From positions 59,043,746-59,107,745 of the forward strand of contig OZ038479.1 of assembly GCA_964036315.1 (NCBI GenBank): DNA of 64,000 nt, written 5' to 3'. Below are positions 59,700 to 64,000 of this stretch, piece by piece. Source of the stretch: Acanthosepion esculentum (lineage: Eukaryota > Mollusca > Cephalopoda > Sepiida > Sepiidae). A program made the translations under genes and the position numbers. The notes beneath the pieces were generated by a model. That model worked only from the letters and a program-made list of their open reading frames with translations, was not told the origin of the DNA and ran no database searches. Position 1 is the first letter of the stretch. Each line of letters opens with the position of its first letter.

Positions 59700-60140
59700 A
59701 ATTCTATCCTTAAGCCTCTCGTTGCACTAGTCTAATTAGGTGTTGCTGGAAGTCCTGCCCTTCCAGTGTCCAGCCATTCTAGGCCTAGCATCTAACACCA
59801 TCTGAGCATAGATGAGTCAGTGGTCTGAATAGCCCAACTGGTGGAACGTGAGACAATCTAAAAAGTCTATATTGGCCCACCTCATTTAATATTCTATCCA
59901 GATAGCTTAAGCATCCACATCTATATCACCTGCCCAGGGTGATCAACCCAGTATCTATCAATGATACCAAACTCGCCAATCAGACCAACCAGGCTATGAG
60001 CACCCAATGACCTCCCGCTATGCTCCCCACCCCCTGTCTATCTTGGGGTCCAGAATGGCATTCCAGTCACCCACTAAGATTAGGTGCAAAGAATCAACCA
60101 GGAACGGCCCTAAATGGTGGACAACTGAGACATACCCCCC
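59700..60140 (-). pseudogene. LINE endonuclease fragment, decayed
   Basis: Minus-strand words, in broken frames, follow the AP-endonuclease order of the LINE at 17773-17182. They are VTGMPFWTPR (for GDWNAILDP), SLVGLIGEFGIIDRYWVDHP, and later AGHWKGRTSS (for AGYWKFNTS). Only the skeleton remains, but the order and spacing are right. Confidence 0.55.
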
Positions 60141-60239
60141 CCCATTTACTTAAGCAGAATGAAAATAATGTTTTATTTCTGCATGCTAGTCTGCGAATTC
60201 AAAGAATTTAGCACATTTTTAAATGATTTAACACATTTC

Positions 60240-60760
60240 ATTTGAACATATTTATATAAAATCCGAAATCATATTGACATGATCCAAGAAAACATTGATG
60301 CTTTGCTTTCATTCATCAACATAAAATAAAATCCGACATATCCGTACACTGAATTGTCCTGATTGCATATGTTCACTGAATGTTCAGTAGAAAGTAGATT
60401 CTTTCATGGAACAAATCGATTCATATTAACCGGTTTCTTTTAAAGATAGATGGTTTTATTTCATTCATGAATACACTGCAAATTAAATAATCAAACAATG
60501 AATCCCAAAAATGTTGCTTCACATGACAAATATTTATAAGCAGTCTGTGTTTTTAAGTGTCTTTTTAGCTGGAAATTTCCTGAAAACATAAATAAACTCA
60601 GTAATTTGGTCTCTTCAGTGTATAACTCATGCCAATTAAATTTTGCAGTATTTGAAAGTAATGTTTTACAGATTTTACAAGTATGTGATCCATATCAAAT
60701 ATGAAATAGAACATCTCAGAAAATATATATCAACAATCCTCTCAAGAATATCTTATTTTG
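60240..60760 (-). pseudogene. Orphan 3' flank of a fourth ZNF locus
   Basis: Read on the minus strand it matches, in order, the fossil-finger tail and 3' flank of ZNF-B and ZNF-C: AAATACTGCAAAAT (about 60641), CACTGAAGAGA, GGGATTCATTGTTTGATTAT (about 60495), GCAATCAGGACAATTCAGTG (about 60350) and TCAATATGATTTCGGATTTT (about 60270). No intact fingers adjoin at higher coordinates. It is the remains of a ZNF copy whose array is lost. Confidence 0.75.
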
Positions 60761-61275
60761 ATATGTTTGGGTTTAAATATGATGCATTACAATTGAATGC
60801 CATACTAATTAATACATTTTTAATAAAACTGTTTTATGGATTTTCCTACCTCACATTATATTAATGAAAATTTACGTATTTTGTCTTTTTTTTTTCTTGC
60901 ATATACTCAATTTCTCCATAATATGAAGTTGCTGTTATTGTTTTCCCTTGAAGCAATAATGAATAATAACCCCTTTGAAAACAGTAACCATTAACTTTTT
61001 AAGAAGCAATGATGGTTTGTTTGGGGTAATGTTTTATCCACTTGCATCTAACAACTGACTTTAGTCTTTTTATGAAAGACAGAGTATCCATTTCTCATAG
61101 CGTGTAAATGATTCGATGCAGTATTTTTGGCAGTTTGTTCACATTCAATAAGATTACTCGACATTGTTTCATTGTAATCATTTTCATTGGGCTTTATGAG
61201 TAACAATATATTGAAAGAAAAATTCTCTTGAAAGAAAAAGAGTCAGGAATAAGTCGAGATTTTTTTATTTTTTAT
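60761..61275. other. Noncoding gap
   Basis: AT-rich DNA between the fossil ZNF flank and the solo LTR. Lost fingers of the fourth locus would be expected here, but I cannot read any with confidence. Confidence 0.35.
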
Positions 61276-61279
61276 ATAC

Positions 61280-61820
61280 TGTAACGGACCGTGGGGGTGA
61301 AATGTGAAGATATATCTCTGGGTTAAGATTTCCTGCTAGCCGGTCCAGCTACATGAGAATGTCGGACATTAAGTCCAAAGAAGACAAAGAAAACAAACAA
61401 GACCGATATACATGGGTAAACAAATATATATTATGGGTAAACAAATATATTAATACACGAAGACATGAAAAGTTACATAGTGTTTGTATGGAGAAGTTAT
61501 GTGTGTGTGTGTTGTGTTGAGTGTCCGTACGTACGTGTATTGTCCTTAGCGTGTTCCCAGAATATGGGAAGCGCTGTATCTGTGAGATGTCACATATTGG
61601 CCTAAGTGAAAAAGAGAGAGATTTTACCTCATCTCCACGCGAGGTTGCGGCCCAAGGCACGAGTCGAAAAAGAGATTTTACCTCATCTCCACGCGAGATG
61701 GCCGCCTGAGGCCTAAGTCGGAAAAGAGAAAGAGAGAGAAAGGTCAGCCAGTATTTATACTCGTGGGAGAGAGACCCCTGTTGAAGGATTAAGGAAATGA
61801 GGAGGAGCTAACTCCGACAA
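61280..61820 (+). mobile_element. Solo LTR type 2, copy 2 (541 bp)
   Basis: It begins TGTAACGGACC, ends CTCCGACA and is flanked by the 4-bp duplication ATAC (61276-61279 and 61821-61824). It matches copy 1 at 20905-21396 throughout. It is longer because CCTCATCTCCACGCGAG is tandemly duplicated with a 54-nt period (61627 and 61681). Confidence 0.9.
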
Positions 61821-61824
61821 TACT

Positions 61825-62973
61825 GAGGTTTCGTTAGACAACCAGATCAATGACCAACCAAAAAATGCACCATTTCATGTGTGACAACAGTATGCGAAAA
61901 AATGTTTTTATTTAAGAATAAGTGATAAAATTACAAATGAAATATTTGATGAAATGATTTATTTCAACGTCAAACAAAATCTTTTTAATCAGTTTACTAC
62001 TTTATATTGATGGTTAATCGCGTGTGATTTGCCATCTTTTTTTTTATTTGATACAAAAATGGAAGCAAATAACAATAGGCAGATTGTCAAATTAAAACCT
62101 ATGCAACGAGCTTTTATAATATCAGTATATGATTTTACAAACATTTAGTTTAAAGTCCAATTGCTAAACTTACCTCACAAATTATTATGTTGCTGAAAAT
62201 TTTTAATCTCAATCATTTTTTCAGGGTTAAATAAATGTGACAAATGATATGCCAAATATCTTAGGTTACACTTAAGTACCAAATAAAAGAATGAGTCATG
62301 ATACTGTGGTGGAAAAGAAATCAGAAAATATAATAACGCACTATGGTGGTTTTCAAAAAGCAAAGAGAAATCTAATAAATGGGGAGGGGGTAGTAAATAA
62401 ATGAAAATAATTCTTTCAAACTTTATAACAAGACATTGAGGTTTTTTTTATAGTGGTGTTCACCATGTATAAGACCCATGGGCCAAACAAGGTGGAGGGT
62501 TAGAAATTAAGAGGCTCATGTCATATGGATATTTGTGGATGATAAGGGTTATCCCTAGACTTGAACAAGTTAAGATTTTAATGATCGGAGACGCAACCTC
62601 ATGGAAGACAGTTCCACAAGGCAGTGGTTTGTGGGAAGAAGCATCTTGAGTGGAACTTATATCTCACCAGAGAAATATGAAGTAAATGAGAGTGGTTTGC
62701 TGCAATGTTCATAGCATGGCGGCTCTTAGCCGTGAAGGTTACAACTGGTGGAACTTTAGCATCCCGCTACCACTTTCTTATCAATGTTGAATTTCATTCA
62801 GCTTCATACAGATTTTCAGGAAATATCAAATTATAATTGGTCAGCTAACAGACAAGTGGGCGTTGCAATCCACCCATATTTCCAGCGAGTGACCAAGTCA
62901 AGTTTTCCCGCCAAGTTCTTTCGATCCTGTCACGTGGATACATTAATTATAAACAGCAGACACGAGCAAGCTT

Positions 62974-63035
<62 letters not shown>

Positions 63036-64000
63036 TCTCTCTCTCTGTTCCCTTTTCCTGCGAAGATGTGACCTTAAGGATTTCTGTCTAAAATCCCCAA
63101 GTTGAGTTGGGCAGGGACATATATTAAAAGCATATTCACGCATGCACGTACATACAAAATTTTCCAAACTACATTACAAACATACAGAACATTTCCAACA
63201 AGCAACAAGAACATTTCTCTTTGAAACATTCTTCTAAAGTTACAGTTTATGCAGCATTTCTCAGCTTTATAATTCATTCAACTTTTGTGAGCTCAGATAA
63301 AAATATTAAATCAGTCAAAGGGACATCACACCAAAATAATAACCTCTGCGCATGTGCATCATTACATAAAAATAAATGTTGATGTTGTAAAAACCGTTTT
63401 TATTCCTTCTTGCTGTTTCATATTTTGTGATATTTTATGTTAAATATAAATCGTGTGGTCATGTTAATAACAGACATCTACAAATGGTCCATTCTTATTT
63501 AACATATCACCACAGAACTAAGGAGTGTAGTTCACCTGAACACTCTCCATGGAAATAAAACTAAAAATAAACACCATTCAATGTTTTTAAATATAATGCA
63601 TTAACAAAATTGGAAATGTTTCTCTGAAGTCTTGCCAATATATATAATTAAAGATCCATTCAAGGACATCAAGAATTAATAAGTGACTGGCAGAGAGAGT
63701 CCAAATAGGCTCAGGGGATGTTAGTAGAAAATCTAAAATTCCCAAGTTGTGTTGGGCGGGGACATATATTTGGCACCTATGTGAAAGATTAATTTGATAG
63801 TTTCTTGAGTTCAATTCTCATGGATGTCTTGGCATCTCACGATGGAGTAATGGAAAACGATCTAATCTGATTGACCATTACTACGAAGTAATTGTGACCC
63901 AGTGAAAAAATGAAATAAATGGAGGGTTTCAACAGGGCTGATGCTTGATTGGAAGTCCTGGCAAGTGTATTGTGACCCTCGCTATCTTGTCAACATTTGC
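61825..64000. other. Noncoding end of window with minor repeats
   Basis: Positions 62440-62770 are GC-richer, possibly an old retroelement fragment. Positions 62840-62960 are promoter-like (ATTGGTCAGC, TTAATTATAAACAG). (CT)n, (CA)n and (CT)n tracts lie at 62975-63046. A word pair AAATCCCCAAGTTGAGTTGG with GACATATATT at 63090-63125 recurs at 63732-63770. No gene is recognised. Confidence 0.45.

Noticed and set aside
63000..63167. Frame rich in alternating Arg-Glu (minus) or Leu-Ser (plus)
   Set aside because: It is a translated CT/GA microsatellite.
1..64000. CRISPR array, operon or bacterial defence island
   Set aside because: Spliced-gene signals, SINEs, LINEs, microsatellites and C2H2 arrays show animal DNA. 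The only regularly spaced repeats are 84-nt zinc-finger units, which are coding.

Overview
This window is eukaryotic, AT-rich, repeat-dominated animal DNA. The only genes that look functional are three C2H2 zinc-finger (ZNF) genes, each with its whole finger array in one exon that follows an intron. Large C2H2 families of this kind, together with several LINE, Penelope-like, mariner and SINE relics, fit a mollusc, most likely a coleoid cephalopod. That assignment is an inference from gene and repeat style; nothing in the sequence proves the species. I found no bacterial-type operon, CRISPR array, rRNA gene or intact tRNA gene.

Layout: ZNF-A (minus, 744-2033) is followed by AT-rich repeats and a 5'-truncated LINE with a 10-bp target duplication (8509-9827). 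Next come a 598-bp solo LTR with a 5-bp duplication (12267-12864), a decayed two-part LINE region on the minus strand (13782-19380), a LINE 3' end on the plus strand (about 19510-19701) and a second type of solo LTR (20905-21396). Positions 21.6-32.7 kb hold diverged copies of an unclassified dispersed repeat and a head-to-head pair of tRNA-headed SINEs (26743-27354). ZNF-B (plus, 33417-34370) is followed by a dead mariner transposase (35800-36420), a rearranged Penelope-like element (37030-38120) and a repeat split by a 660-bp foldback transposon with an 8-bp duplication (41720-42379). ZNF-C (plus, 49517-50578) is followed by a dead LINE carrying a SINE with a 7-bp duplication (53200-55480), a second reverse transcriptase/GIY-YIG relic (56384-57763), an endonuclease fragment, the orphan 3' flank of a fourth ZNF locus (60240-60760, minus) and another solo LTR (61280-61820).

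The three ZNF genes share the 3' part of the preceding intron, the splice acceptor, the non-finger start of the exon, and decayed fingers outside the present reading frame. B, C and the 60-kb fossil also share their 3' flank. They therefore arose by segmental duplication, and their arrays have since been trimmed at both ends and rearranged inside. Their products are predicted nuclear DNA-binding proteins of unknown target. Nearly everything else in the window is transposon-derived and carries disabling mutations.
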